64,000 bases of DNA. Origin: Spirochaetales bacterium Spiro_09. Its GTDB lineage: Bacteria; Spirochaetota; Spirochaetia; Treponematales; Treponemataceae. Positions 1 through 15,000 of this stretch are shown piece after piece. Numbering within the stretch: position 1 is the stretch's first letter; every line of letters starts with the position of its first letter. Made by a program: the position numbers and the translations under genes. The notes below the pieces were generated by a model. It did not search any database and had not been told where the DNA came from. It saw only the letters and a list, made by a program, of their open reading frames with translations. The stretch spans positions 62,001 through 126,000 of the forward strand of contig LVBK01000018.1 in NCBI GenBank assembly GCA_001604385.1. Direction: 5' to 3'.

Positions 1-1
1 C

Positions 2-3000
2 GTGAGCCTTGGCAGCGGCACCACCCTTAGTCTGTCGGCAGCCACCGGAGTTTACACGATTGGCGGCAACCTGACCGGTACCGGAACCTCCACCGTGAAC
101 GCGAGCGTGGTCACGGGGGGCAGCCTGGGCATTGGGGGCACACTGGGCAGCGCGGGAACCGCTCTGGGAACGGTAAGCGCACCGGCGGCCTTGAGCCTTG
201 ACGGCAGCATCAATGTAAACACCTTTACCCACAATAACGGCACCGTGACGATGACCGGGCCGTCCACCATTTTGGGCGCGTGGACCGCTGCGGGCAAACG
301 CTTTAACAACCTGACCATCAATCCGGGAGCAGGGAACACCGTCACCTTAGGCGGAGCGCAGATACTGGCCGGCAGCCTGAGCCTGCAAAGCGGCACCCTG
401 GATGTGTCGGCCAGCAATTACGGCATCAGCATGAACGGCGACTGGGACAATGCTGTCGGAGCTGCGGGCTTTACCGCGCGAAACGGCTCCGTGACCATAT
501 TAAACACCACAAACCAGACACACGCAGTGACTGGCTCGACCAACTTCTATAATTTAACCAGCACTATCGGCTCTGCGGTAAGCGCGACTCTCACCTTTGA
601 CGCGGGAGAGACGATTGGCATTAGCGGCGCACTGAACCTTCAGGGTAACAGCACGGCGAATCGGCTCAGGCTGGAGTCGGCCGCAAGCCCGACCGACTGG
701 ATTTTAAACCTTGCCCTGGGAACAGGACACACCGTCAATTACCTGAATGTCGTTAACAGCGACTTGCGGGGAGCAGCTTTTTCTCCGGCACCCGCAAACA
801 GCATTGGAAGCGGAAACGATGATCCTGCGGGAGTCAACCCGCCTTCCTGGGGATTGGCAGCGCCGGTCTTTGTGTGGCAGGGCAATGCGGGAGCGACGGG
901 AACCCACTGGAGTGTGGCGGCAAACTGGAGCGAAGGCACGGTTCCCGGCACTGGCAATGATGTATTGATCCCGACTGCGCCAGCAAACGGAGTATTCCCG
1001 GTTCTGGACGCGGGAGTCGGCGGAAGCGTGACGGTAGTCGATCTTGAGATTGAATCGGGAGCGAGCCTTTCCCTCCAGGGAGCGGATCTTGCATGGACCA
1101 TATTGACCAAGGACGCGGGCGCGACCATCTTGCTCTATGGCGATGAAACACTGACAGACGCAGCGGCGCTTTTGGGAAGCGGTGCGGTGAACTACAATGC
1201 CCCCTCGGGCACCTACAGTGTAATAGATGTTGACCCGGGAGCCGGGGACGATTATGCGAACCTGATTGTCAGCGGAGCGGCGACCTACACCACTACTGAT
1301 GATATTCGCGTGTCGAACAGCCTCTCGTTGAGCGGGACTGGCGCGACAAGTTTTAACGGGGTATTGGTAGCCCCGACAGTTACGCTTGCAAAAACCGGCG
1401 GAAGCGCGTCCTTTACGGGAACGCTGACCGTGGCGACCGCCTTTACGACCGACGCGACGGACAATACCTTTAATCTTTCAATAACCGGAACAGGAAGCGC
1501 AATTACCCCCAACGTCGTGTTCACCAATGATGGAACGCTGCAGCTTGGCGATGCGGCGGGAGACAGCCTGACCTTTACCGGAGGCCTCTCTACCACTGCC
1601 GTAACCGGTACGGTGAACCTTGCGGGGAGTATCAACTCGAACGACGCTGCACTAATCTTTGGACCGGTAACACTTGTTGCCAATACAACGCTTGACTCTA
1701 ACGCCACCGCGACAAACACGGCGAACATTACCCTTGGGGCAGTAACCGGCAACACCTTTGACCTGACGCTGGAGACCGGCTACGGCATAGCTAATGCCGA
1801 TATAATTGGCACGAACTTTGCCAGCAGCGGCGCCCTTACCTTGCAGAACATTGGCGGAACGGCGGGCTTTACCGGCGCGGTGAGCGCGGGAAGCCTTTCG
1901 GTTACCGACACGGTTGTCAATGTGGCACTGACCGGAATAAGCGGGACCATTACAAACCCGGTTGAGTTCCACAACAGCGGAACCCTTGTCCTGGGGCAAA
2001 ACGGTGGAATAATAACCTTCGCAGGGGGAATCGAGACAGCCGGGAACGCAACAAACCCAACGACTGTAACACTTAACGGCACCATTGCCACAACAAATAC
2101 GGCAATCACGCTCGGCAACATCACCCTTGGATCGACGGTCACGCTTGACAGCAATGCGACCACTGCCGCGGGTGCGATTAACGTAGGTACGGTAACAAGC
2201 AGCAACGCTGCCTACGCCTTTACCGCCGACGCGGCGACCTCTGGAGCGGTGAGCCTTGGGGCCATCGGCACGGCAGGAGCCGGTGCGGACGACCCTGCCT
2301 CGGTAACGGTGAGCGGCAGTACGCTGACACTGGCAAACGTCTACAGCCACGGTGCGCAAGCTTACACCGGCGCGACCTCGATTACCCTGAACGGAACTGA
2401 GTACCAAACCCTGTCCGATACAGCCGGCGCAGAATCGTTGACGTTCAATGGAAACGTCCTTCTTGGACAGAACGTGGCCATGTCCACCATCGGTCTTGAT
2501 TCTTCCGATTCCATTGAGTTCAACGGTACGGTGAACGATGATGCAGGAAGCAGCGATCGGACACTGACCCTCGACGCCGGTGCCGGCTCGGTAAGCTTTA
2601 CTGGCATCATCGGCGGCACCACCGCCCCACTGGGAGTAACGGTAAGCGACGCGGCAAGCGTAGACTTCGGGGCGAGTACGACCATCGGAGCAAGCGGGCT
2701 CAATGTGACGACAAGTGGCGGAACCATTACCCAGACAGCAGGAAGCGCACTCGTTATTGCTGGCACCACCACGCTCACAGCCTTCGACGGAGTGGCAGCC
2801 TATTACGACATCACTCTGGACAATACCGGCAACGACTTTGGCGGCACGGTAACGGCGACGGGTGCGAATATCACCCTGACCGATACCGATGATATAACGC
2901 TTGGGAATATTGCGGCAACAAGCGGCATCATCGAGGTTTCGACCAGTACGGTTGGCGCCGGCTCTTTTATTACTGTGGCAGGTACTGTGGGTACGAGCAC

Positions 3001-6000
3001 AACGACCGGCATCTCCCTGAACACAGCGGGCAGCTCGGTCGCACCCATCAACCTGGCCTCCGGCGGCTTTACGAGTAACAGCGGAACGGCGACTCTTTCA
3101 GATACTACGGTTTTAAGCAGTACTGGAACCTTTACCCTTACCAATACCACCCTTGTCTGCGAAGCTGGTCTTGCGTTGACAGCAACCGGAACCCTGGCCG
3201 CAGGAACGAACGCAGTACGAATCGCGGGCGATCTGACGCGCACAAATGGCTCACTGACAAGTGGCGGGACCCTGACCTTTGACGGCGGAGCGCAGACGGC
3301 CGACTTTAGCGGCTCGACATTGACCAATGTGACGGTGGGAGATGGGGTTGATGACCCGACGGATACCACGCTGAGACTTGCGAGCGCACTGACGTTGAGC
3401 GGAACTCTCACGATATTACAATACGAGACCCTCGATACTGATGTTGCCAACAATTTTGGTATCACCACGGCAAGCTGGACCAACAACGGCAGCTTTGTCG
3501 CGAATAATGGCACCGTGACCTTTAGCGGTATCGGCACTCTGGGCGGCAGCGCGCAGACCAGCTTCTCGACAGTCCACTTTGACGGCGACACCACCTTTAC
3601 CCAAAGTTTTGCCGCTGCAACAGCCCTTACCATCGACTCTGACGACAGTACCACTGGCACGCGTATTTTGGCTGATGGAGGAACAAACCTCGTCATCACC
3701 ATTGGCGGCGACTGGACCAATAACGATGGCTTCACCGCCGGGGACTCTACGGTTTTCTTTACAGACGATGCTGACCACACCATTGTGGGCAGCACGACTT
3801 TCTACAATCTTGAAATGGACGCTTCTGGTGCGGGAGCAGCGAGAACCCTCACCTTTACCGACGGCACTACCCAGACCATCGCGGCGGGCGGGAACCTGAC
3901 ATTGCTCGGCACAAGCGGGCAGCTTTTGACGCTGACGGGAAGCGGAGTGATGGGGTGGACGATAGACTTGCAAAACACCGCTACAACAAATGTTCAGTTT
4001 GTGAATGTGAGTTACGGGAACGCCGACACCAACAGTATCGCGGCGGCTACTTCACGCGACAGCGGGAATAACGATACCGATGCAGACCGTTGGATATTCA
4101 CCCCTGCCAGCATTCGCTGGACCGGCGTAGACTCCGCGTCATGGAATCTCGGCACCAACTGGCAGCACGGTTATGTGCCAAACGTTACAGATAACGTCAT
4201 TTTCCAGACAGCAGGTGTTACCAACAATTTGAACGTTAATGGCCTCAACGCAACAACAGCTCGGGTTAACGATGTGACCATCACCGGCGGAACCATCGAT
4301 GCCGCCGGTGCCGGGACCATACGGGTTGATGGAAGCATTAGCGTAAGCGGAACACCGGCTTTTAGCTCGGCAGCAAACCTGACATGGGATATGCGCGGAT
4401 CCAGCGCTGCACTAAGTGGCGTTGTAGCTATCAATATCGGAAACATTCGGATTGACCCGGGCGCCACAAACAGCATTACGCTGGGAGCGGACACCCAAGT
4501 TAACAACCTCCTGCTGCAAAGCGGCACCCTGGCAGCAAACACTCGCACGTTCTCGGTGGCGGGGAACATCAGCGATAACAGCGATGCCGGTGCGCTCACC
4601 TTTACAAGCGGTACTCTTACACTGAACGGAAGCGCGAATACCCAGAACGTGGACTTGAGCCAGGCGACACTCTCGAACCTGACGATTGACAACAGTTTTG
4701 CAACCACCCCTCAGGTCATTGCAAGTTCGAATATCAGCCTTTCGGGGAATCTGGCTCTGAACGGTGGAACCTTGGCTATGGGTGCAAACCAAGTGAGTTT
4801 GACAGGTGCAACGAGTTCCATCACGAACGACGGGATCACAGCTGCTGCAACGGGCGGCGGTGGATTTACTTCGACCGGAATCATCAGTTTTAGCGGAACA
4901 GGGACACAGACCGCCGATTTCCGCGCAAGCACCTTGACGAGCGCGACCATCAGCACTGCAAGCAAGGCAAGCGGCAGTCTCTCCTTCCCCTGGGGCTTTA
5001 CGGTGGGCACCTTTACTACTGCAGCCAGTAACTACGCTGTCTCTTTCAACACAACTACCGGTTCGGGAGGGGAATCAACGACAATAACAGCGGCGACTAG
5101 CTTCCTGAACACGGGAACGTTGTCCATTGGAAATGAGAACACCGACACCCTTATCGTTACCGGCGGCATCACCGCCAACGGTACGGGCACCAACAGCTAC
5201 CGCGGAACCCTTGCCACAGGAGGGGGCGCAGGACAGGATATTCTCCTCGACGACCTCGGGATTTCCGGGGGCACTCTTGTACTGGACGCCGGAGCGGGTG
5301 GAATAATCAGTGTAACAGGAGCAACGGCGGGAACAGGTTTCAACCTGAGCATCGCTAACTCGAACGGTACGATTTTTGGCGGCGCAGTAGGTTCAAACGG
5401 CAACGCCCTCGGCACTGTAACGATCACCGACACCTCGGTCGGCCAGACCGTCGCCTTCAATGGCGGCCTCTATGCCTCAAACCTTTCAACGACAGCCCAA
5501 ACCTACAACCTGTCAATAGGTGCGGGAGCAATGAACCAGACGAGTGTCGTGGGAAGCCTTACTGGCGGAACACCGGGTCATTTCAATCACACAGGCTCCC
5601 TTGTTCTGGGCAACACTGACGGCGACAGCATCACCTTTACAGGCGGCGTTGTTGATGCCTCAAGCGTAAGCGGTATACAGCTTGCGGGAACCATCACTTC
5701 CAGTGCCACTGCACTGAACCTGAACGACACCATCATCCTGAACGCCAATACCACCTTGAGCTCCGGAACAGGAGCTCTCACGGCCGGCGGCACAGTCAAC
5801 AGCTCAATTGGCAACACGTACAGTCTCACGCTTAATTCAACAGGCATAACCACTCTTGGCGCTGCTGGCGCAACTGACGCCCTTTTGAGTTTGACCACAG
5901 ACGCAAACGGCTCAACAAGCCTTCAGTCGGTGAGAACCACCCAGGGCATCACCATTGGCGACAACGTCACCCTGAATGACTCACTCACCGTTACCAGCGC

Positions 6001-9000
6001 AGGATACGGCGTTACACTGAGCGGCACCACGACCCTGAACGCCGGAGGCGGGACTATCACCCTCACTGGCAATAATGCGAACAACGACATCACCTTTACC
6101 GGAGCGGTCAATGGGGCGCAGGCCTTGAACCTGACGGCCACCGGTGGCGATATACTGTTCTCGAACCAAGTGGGGAACAGTGATCCGCTTACAGGCATTA
6201 CAGTAACAGCGGCAAATACCCTCAGGTTCAACAACACCCTTGCCCTTGGTGCAAGCGGACTCGATGTTACTGCAACAAATACCTATTTCGCAAACAATGT
6301 ATCGACCAGTGGAGGCGGCAATATCACCCTCAATGGCGCAAGCAACCTCACCGCTTCTGCGGCTCTGAGTATTGATACAAATGATACAAGTGACGGAACA
6401 TTTAGTTTTGGAACCGGCACCCTTACCGCAACCGCGGGCAACCTTTCCCTCGACCTGGGAACGAGCAACTTCACGGCTCGGGCAGGAAGCAATTTCGGAA
6501 CCGTGGTTATTGTCAGCGTGAATGATATCACCCTGAACGATACGAACGGCATTATTCTGGGGACTTCCACCATAGGCGGAACCCTTGCTGTAAACGCAGG
6601 AGGCACCATTACTGATAGCGGCAACCTTTCGATTACCGGCACCACAACGCTGAATACCAGCGCCGCTGCTGTCGTAACCCTCGACAATAACAACAACTTC
6701 GGCGGGGCTGTTACCGCAAATGGTTCCATCACCAATCTCACCCTGAACGATACCGGGGCAATTCGCTTCGCTTCGGTGGATATAAACGGGAATCTGGTCG
6801 TAACGGCGGCCGGGCAGATCGACCAGACAGGGGCTATCCTGGTGGACGGGACCAGCTCGTTGACAGCAGGGAATGCCAACGACATAACGTTGAATAATAC
6901 TTCCAACAATTTTGGTAACACCGTGACGGTCGTCTCAGGTAACAATGTTACGCTGGTTGACACTGATGCGATCAGTCTGGGGAATATTGCGGCGGCAGGA
7001 ACGATAGATATACGTACCTATACTGATAATGCGGCATCCACCATTACGGTCGCCGGCGCTATTGGTACCGCGACCACGCCATCGATTACCCTTAATACAG
7101 CAACCAACGCGGCAGGGGCTTCTGTTGCGCCAATAAACCTTGCCTCGGGGTCTTTCACCACCAATGGCGGCACCGTCACCCTGGAAGACCGCGCAGTTCT
7201 TACCGGTGCAACATTCACCCTGAATGCACCCCTCGACTGCAATGAATCGCTTGCACTTAGCGCCGCCGGAAGCATCAATGCAGGTACCCGCCAGGTATTC
7301 GTTGCCGGAAATCTGGATCGGACAAACGGTTCCATCAGCTTTACCACAGGGACCCTCACCCTCGATGGAACAACGGCACAGAACGCCAATCTTGAGAATT
7401 CAACTATCCGGAACCTTGTAATAAACAAGACAAGCGGCAGCGCACCAAGCAACGTCGCCACCCTCACCAACACCACCGCCTTCACCTGGAGCGGTGACCT
7501 CACCCTTACAGCCGGAACTCTCGTCATGGCAAACCTTGATCAGACTATCGCCGGTTCGGTGACCGGCGCAGGAAGCCTGACCGCTCCTTCGACCAACACC
7601 CTCACCATCGGCGGCGCAACCTGGAGTCCCTCGGGTTTTACGGCAGGAAGCGGAACAGTGGCGTTTACCGGCACGACCAGCATTGCGAGCTCGAATACAT
7701 TCCACAATTTAACCAAGTCTACTGGTGGAACGCTTACACTGAACGAGTCTCCTTCTGTTACCCATAATCTTTCGGTAAGCGGGGGCACCCTTGCTGTTGC
7801 AGCAGGCAGAACCCTGTCGGTAACAGTAAACAGTACGACAATCGGCACCACCATAAGCGCGGGAAGCTTGAGTTTTGCCGATACTGCAGCGTATGCAGGC
7901 GGATCGGCCATGTTCACCGTCTCAGGCACCGGCTCTGTTAGCGTCGGCTCCGGTGATTTCACAGCAGGGGCGATGACAATAACCAGCACCGCTGCTCCAG
8001 GCTTCCAACAGAACAATGTAAACGCGCCTCTTGGCAATCAGACAGCAGCCTCGATCTCTGTCGCGGACGGCAGTACCATGATTTGGAACGCCGGAACGCA
8101 GGGCGGTGACCTGGACATCGCAGACAATGTTGAAGTTCTTGGAACAGGCAGTCTCAACTTCAACAGCAAGAACGTGCGCATCGGCGGAAGCATTACCGGA
8201 AATATAACCTTTATGGACCTGGTAATTCCCAGCAGTCGCACCCTTACCCGTACAGCCGGCTCCGGCCTTACCGTCCTGCGTCACCTGACCATCGAAAACG
8301 GCGGCAGCTATAACCACAACGACAGACCGCTCACCCTGGGCGGCGGCAGTGTTACTATCGGTACATTTACAGACCTGAACACCGGTGCAAATCCCCTCCA
8401 AAACCTTGGCGCGGTTACACTGGCCTCTGGCGGCGGGGCAACCACGAAAACCCTCGGCAGCGCCTTGCTCATGTCCGACCTTGAGATCGATGCGAATGTG
8501 AACCTCGCAGCCGGCGGCTTCGCCCTTACAATCGACGGGGATGCATTTGGCAGCACAGGCACCCTCTCCGGCTCCGGCAGCCTTACGGTAGATCCAGCCG
8601 GTAACCAGAGCATCGCTGTGGGCGAGGATCTCTCGCTGTCCACCGTCAACCTCTCAGGAAGCACGGTCCAGCTTGAGGTGGGCGGGAGCATGAGCACCCC
8701 GCTTGCAGGATTCACCGCCGGCAATTCCACCGTAACCTTCAACGGCGCCTCCAATACGGCCATGTTGGGCTACAGCTTCCACAACCTCGTCATGCACATG
8801 GGTGCAGCAGGGACAACACTCACACCATCGGCCGGCATTACCGTTGCCAACGCCCTCACCCTTACCAGGGGCGACTTCAGGGCAGGAAGCTATACCCACA
8901 ACATCGCAGGCGATTGGGATTCGAGTGCGGGCGATGTTACCTGGAACGCGACGAGCGCGGGTATGTCAACTATCAATCTGACCTCTCCAAGCGCAATCAT

Positions 9001-12000
9001 ATTGAAAGCGACCGATCGCTTCTACAATGTGACGATGCCCAATGCCAACTCCGCGACGATAAGCGGACCGCTCAACGTATTGAGCAATCTTGAGATAACC
9101 GATGTGGGCGGAACACTGATCCTTGCCGATGCGGACAGCGTAATTGATGGGGATGTCTCAGGCTCCGGTCTTTTGAACGCGGCGGCAATTAGCTCTGGCA
9201 ACTCCCTGGACTTAAATGGAGACCTTTCCATAAACAGCTTTACCGCCGGGGCCTCCACTACCCTTACAGGCGACTGGAGCGTTACCAACTTTGCCCACAG
9301 TTCTGGTACCGTTACCTTGGACGGCACAGCCAGCCAAAGCATCACCACCAACAACCAAACTTGGTACAACCTGGCCATCGGGACGAGGGCAGCGGGTAAC
9401 ACCGTCACCTTTACCGGCGAACTTAACGTTAGCAACGCGGCCGCAGGTCTGACCACTGGTACAGGAGCTTACGCCATCGAAGTGAACGACGGCGGCACGG
9501 TCGCGAACAATATGACGTTCGCCAACACCGGAACCCTCACCCTCAATACTGCCGCAGGCGAAACCTTTACGGCCGAGGGAGGCCTTACGGCGACCGAACC
9601 ATCCAGCGTGCGTGTCGCAGGGACGATCGCGACGACTGGCACAAACATGGCTCTGGGTAGTCAGGCAGACAATCGCCCCGTCATCCTCACGCAAAACACA
9701 ACCCTCACCACCGGCGCGGGAAATGGCAACCTCACCCTGGGACCGGTAAACGGCGGCACAACCGCCCGCAGCTTGGAAATAATTGCCGGATCCGGTAGCC
9801 TCGTCGCCAACGGCGAGCTGGGCACCACCAACGCGCTCGAGAGCCTCACACTTTCAAGCGCCGGCAACGCCACCTTCGCGCGTGGAATTAACAGTAACGG
9901 AGCTATCAGCCTTGCCAACTCAGGCGTCCTTACCCTTGCAGACCCCGAGGGCAATACAGACATCGCCACAGTCAACATCCAAACGACAACCGGCAACTTC
10001 GAACAAACCGGCTCTAGCCGCGTTGATGTTGCCGCCGACCTTTCCATCGCCGGCACCACAACATTCAATAACCCCGTCGTACTTACCGGCAACGTAGCCG
10101 CGGCTCTCATCGGCAACGCAACCTTCGTAGACACTATCGACGACAACAACGATGGCACCGCCTACTCCCTCGCCTTTACCGAAAACGGGAACCGGACATT
10201 TAGCGCCGCCATAGGCAATGCCACCCCCATCGGCGACCTGACACTCTCCGGCAACGGCACCAAGACCTTCGACTCCAGCGTTGTGCTCAATAGCACCAGC
10301 GGCGATCTGACCATCAACGGCAACACGGGCCTCGTCCACTTCCAGAACACCTTTGCCGCCCGCCGCGCGAGCCAAACCAATGGGGCCAACCCCATCCAGT
10401 TCGACGGCAACGTCACCCTCGACAGCGGCACCTCCAGCTTCCTCGGGAATGTGACCCTCGACGGTCTCATCTTCTCGAGCGCGGGGAACGTAACCTTTGG
10501 AACCGGCCCCACTACAGACGGCGACACCCTTACCCTTTCGACAGGACCGGTAACCCTTACCGGCACCGGCAGCTACACCGTCTATTCGACCATCAACGGT
10601 GCTGTTGATCTAACCCTCTCGGGCGGCAGCCAAACAGCCCCCATAACGGGCAGCAAAACCTTCCACAGCGCCATCGGCGCGGGTACTGCCCTCCTATCCA
10701 TCACCCAAACAGACGGCTCCGGCCCGGTTTCCTTCAACGCGAACGTCACCACAGCCAGCCTGACAACCTATGCCAACGCGAGCTTCGGGTCCATGACCCT
10801 GAACGCCAGCGTCACGGTCCAGCTCGGCTCTGCCCCCGCAGGTAGCGACACCGTCACCCTGACCGGCGCCACAACCTGGAGCGGCGCGGCCACCTACACC
10901 ATCAACGCACCGGTAAGCGGAAACAACAACCTGACCCTCTCCGGCGCGGGAAGTAAAACCTTCAACGCGGCGGTCGGCGCCACAACTGCGATCGGAACCG
11001 GAACCGGCGCGGCCATCACCCAAAACGGCACGGGGGACATTGCTTTCAATTCAACCGTGAATACCGCAAGCGGCATCAGCCAGACTGACGGGGTGGGAAG
11101 CCTCTCCTTCAGCGGCAACGTCACTATTGCGGCCGGCAACACTGCAAGCACCTTCCTGGGGAACCTTGCCTTCAACACCGGCAGTGCCGCCGTAAGCCTT
11201 ACCAGCGCAAACAGCCTCCAGTTCGGAAACGCACCGGCAGACACCATCGCGCTTGAGGGAACCAACATCCTGACCCTCCGGACAACCGGGGCGGACGCAG
11301 CGGGGCGGATTGACCTCCATTCCGCGGTAAACGGAAACGGAATCGAGACGACCTCGCTCACGATCGACAATAGCGGCCTCCTTGTCTCGCACGAGGACGC
11401 TGACATTGCCCTGACCGGGTCAGCGGCCTTTGACCAAACGGGCGCGGGAGCGGTCATGCTTGCCGGAAGCGTAACCACCGGAAACGCAGTTACGCCGGGC
11501 GGCGCTATCACCTTCGCGAGAGACACCTACCTCTACGGAACTACGGGAACCATGCGCCTTGCAAGCGAGGGAAACCCCGCAGCCGACTCCATACGTTTTG
11601 GGCAGAACCTTCATATTGCGGCGGACGGAAAAACCATAGAACTTGCCTCGCCGCTCCGGGCCGAGGGCAGCCTTGCTCTCTACGCGGGGAACATAGAATT
11701 CAGTGGAGCAGGAACCTATGCTCTGAGTGCGGGAGCCGACTTGGTACTGCTGAACGCGCGGGGAAACCAGGCAACAATGTACGACGACAGCGCGGCGAAC
11801 CAGTCGGGCGTTGCGGGACTCTTTGCCTACGACCACAGCGCGCGGGGAACAGCCACCGCGCCTGAAGCCCTGACCCTGGCAAACGCCTTCCCGGACGCAA
11901 GCTTCACATTCCCGGCTGCATACACAGGCACCATCGCCGGAGCCACCCTGAACGGCAAGACAATCCTTACAGAGGGAAACTTCTACGCAAACGGCGTTGA

Positions 12001-15000
12001 CCTTGCGGCAACCGCCGCCTGGACGCTCCAGCTTGCCGAAAATGACAGCGCAACAGCCGCCTTTGCGGAAGCCTACAACCTGACGGTGGCCTACTCGACC
12101 GTCGCACCAATAAGCGGAACCCATGCCTGGGTGAGCGCGGCGGAAGCGACAGACGGCGCAAACAACACAGGCTGGGCGTTCAGCCGTCCCTTCTTTATGA
12201 ACGAGAACACCGCCGTCGCGACCGGCAGCGCGGGAAGCGGCACCTACACCGTCTTTGACGACGTCATCCGGGTTGAATTCCGCGACGGCGCGGGGAACCC
12301 GCGAACAATGGAAAACAGCAACAACGAAATAAGCGCGGCAGTCACACACATGAGATGGAACGGCGGCGCGCTTGCCTTTGACGGCGCCTGGACCGACCCC
12401 GAATGCACCCAGACAACAGACGGAGCGGGGGACCTTTCCTCGTTCTACCTGAAAACCGCCGTCAACGGCAGATGGAATACGGACGCAACAGGAAGCTCTG
12501 AAGGGGACGCGCAAAGCACCGACCGCGGCCGCCCGAGCGTGGCCCCCGCACACTGGAACACGCGACCTGACATCAGTATTCCCAAAGCCCTTGACGGACT
12601 GTATCAGACACTCCGCGATACATACAAAAACCGCATTGCCCACTACGTTCCCGCGCCGGGCATTGGCAGATATGAGGGAACCGCGGACCGGACACGGCCC
12701 GTACTGGTCGAGGTCCGAACCGGACAGGAACTGCACAACCCGACACAGGCGGCGCAGCGGCCCTATGACGCGCACAACTTCATCGAATTCCGCTATTCCG
12801 AGCCGGTCGATATCGGCGACTTTGACAGCCTTCCGGCAGAAGCCAACTGGCCCATCCCCTACGCCCGCGCGCAGACTTCGTTCGCGGCTCCCGGAGAATT
12901 GGGAGGGGCTGCGCAAACTGACGGAAGCGGCGTGACGGTAGCTGGCTTCGCAACCCTCGCGAGCGGCCGCCTTGACAGCGGCTACCGCGGCGCCTTTGAC
13001 GGGTCGGGAACGCCCGCGGCGACGGACGGAACCGTTCACGGCCTCTACCGCGACTTCTCCGTTGACGGAACCGCCGCGCCGGTCACCCACGAGCACAGAA
13101 TCAGGCTTTCCGTGGCCGGCTGGGCCGAAGAAACCATGGCGGCGCAGGGCACAGCCTGGAAGTGGTTCTATCAGGGCTATATCGACGAAACGGTCACGCC
13201 TTCCGGAGCGGTTACCGTTCCCGCGAACGCGAACATCCGCGACCGCGCGGCGTACCGGAACCCCGTCGAGGCAACTAGCAGCGTGGCCGCAGGCTACGGT
13301 GCAACCGACTACGACAAGTACGCACCGTCGGTGAATGACGGCGCGGTGGCTACGACCGGCGCGCTCTACGGAAACTGGGACACCAGTCCCCCCATGCTTG
13401 CGGGCGTCAAAACGGCAAGCGAGGCATGGGAGGCGGAACCGCCCGTCGTCGAGGTAAACCCGACCACTAATGCTGCCGGAAACATTAACCGGCTTGAAAT
13501 GAACTTTTTCGACAACGAGGTAGCGTATGCGCTTGCCGACAGCTTCCGGTGGCTTTCGCGCACCGGCTGGTACGTCTCAGATCCGGCGAGCATTATCTAC
13601 GATGCGCCGCACCGCTTCGGCGGCTCGCGGCCGAACACGGCAAACGGAAACTGGACGGCACAACCGGCGGCAACGCACGGCGGCGTGCGCGACAGCTCGT
13701 TCGTGCGCGCGGAGGGCGGCTTCCGGGTCAGGAACTTCTCTTCCATTGCGACAGGCAGCGAGTTTACCGGTTTCTCCACCGAGATAAACAGCGCCTTCTA
13801 CAATATTGCCACCACGCTCTCGCTGCAGGACGACCCCTACGTGTCGCTCGACATCGACACCGCGCAGATTGAATGGAGCATCGCGAACTCGGTACTGGAA
13901 ATTCAGTACGTGCAGACGGGCGCCTTCGTGACCGACCTTGCCGGAAACCGGATGCGCGCCATGAGCGACTATAAATTCTGCATCGACCGCACGCCGCCGC
14001 GCATCACGCTGACGGTGACCGGCGTCGGACGGAACGACATGCTGGTTCTGTTCTCGAAAAACCTGGACGAGGCGACGGTCAGCACGGCGGGAATGCAGAT
14101 TGAACTGGCCGGCGGGACAACGGTAACGCCTCAGACGGTCGATTTCGCGACGGACGGAAACCGGCAGGCGCTCCGCATTACGCTGCCCGACGAGGGGCGG
14201 CCGACCACCGCCCAGATGCTGGACACCGCCTCGGTGGTGCGCCTGCAGTCACCTCTCTTTGCGGACACCCTGGGCAACCAGGCCCTTGACGGCAGCACGC
14301 ACCGCATTTCGGACATCGGACTGGGCGTCCTTGAGACCCTCTACGCCTCCGACGGCGTGAACGAGGACGGTGTCTTCGGACAGGGAGAGGGCGCACTCCG
14401 CGTCTTCGACGGAACGGGCCGGCTCCTTGACCGCAACATCACGGTGGGAACCCGGCTTACGACCGGAGGCCCGGCGCCCCTGCCCCTGACCATGTTCTTC
14501 GACGCCGCTCCCGCGCCGGCGACCTTCCCGACGCTCTTTAACCAGATACTGGGCTCCTCGAGCACGCTCTGGCTTCCCGGCATCGTGAGCGGCTTTAACC
14601 GGCAGGGCAACGGGGCCGCCCGCTCGCGCTCGCCCGACGCGATTATCGACGCGGACCGGACCTTGCGGAACTTTACGATCCCCGCCGCGGACGACGAGAT
14701 GGTTCCCGGCTCGCGCATGGAACTGGTCTTCCGCTACGGAAGCCTCTACCTGGCGCGTCTCGCCGACGAGAACGACCTGACCAGCCTTGCGCCCTGGAGC
14801 TTCACGGTTACCGAAACCAAGAAGCAGCGGGGCGGCGTGACCATTTTCAACAACGTTATCGACTCGACCAAGCGCGAGCGCACGAGCGTCCAGGTTGACG
14901 TTCCCCGGTCGGGCAACATCGTCATCCAGATATTCACGCTGGACGGAAACCTGTTGAAAACGCTCGAGCGCGGCATGAAGGGCGCGGGAACCTACACCTA

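Noticed and set aside
11420-13096. 558-residue minus-strand open frame opposite the giant gene
   Set aside because: It lies wholly antisense to the repetitive GC-rich coding sequence, has Cys/Arg-rich nonsense composition and no ribosome site; a shadow frame.
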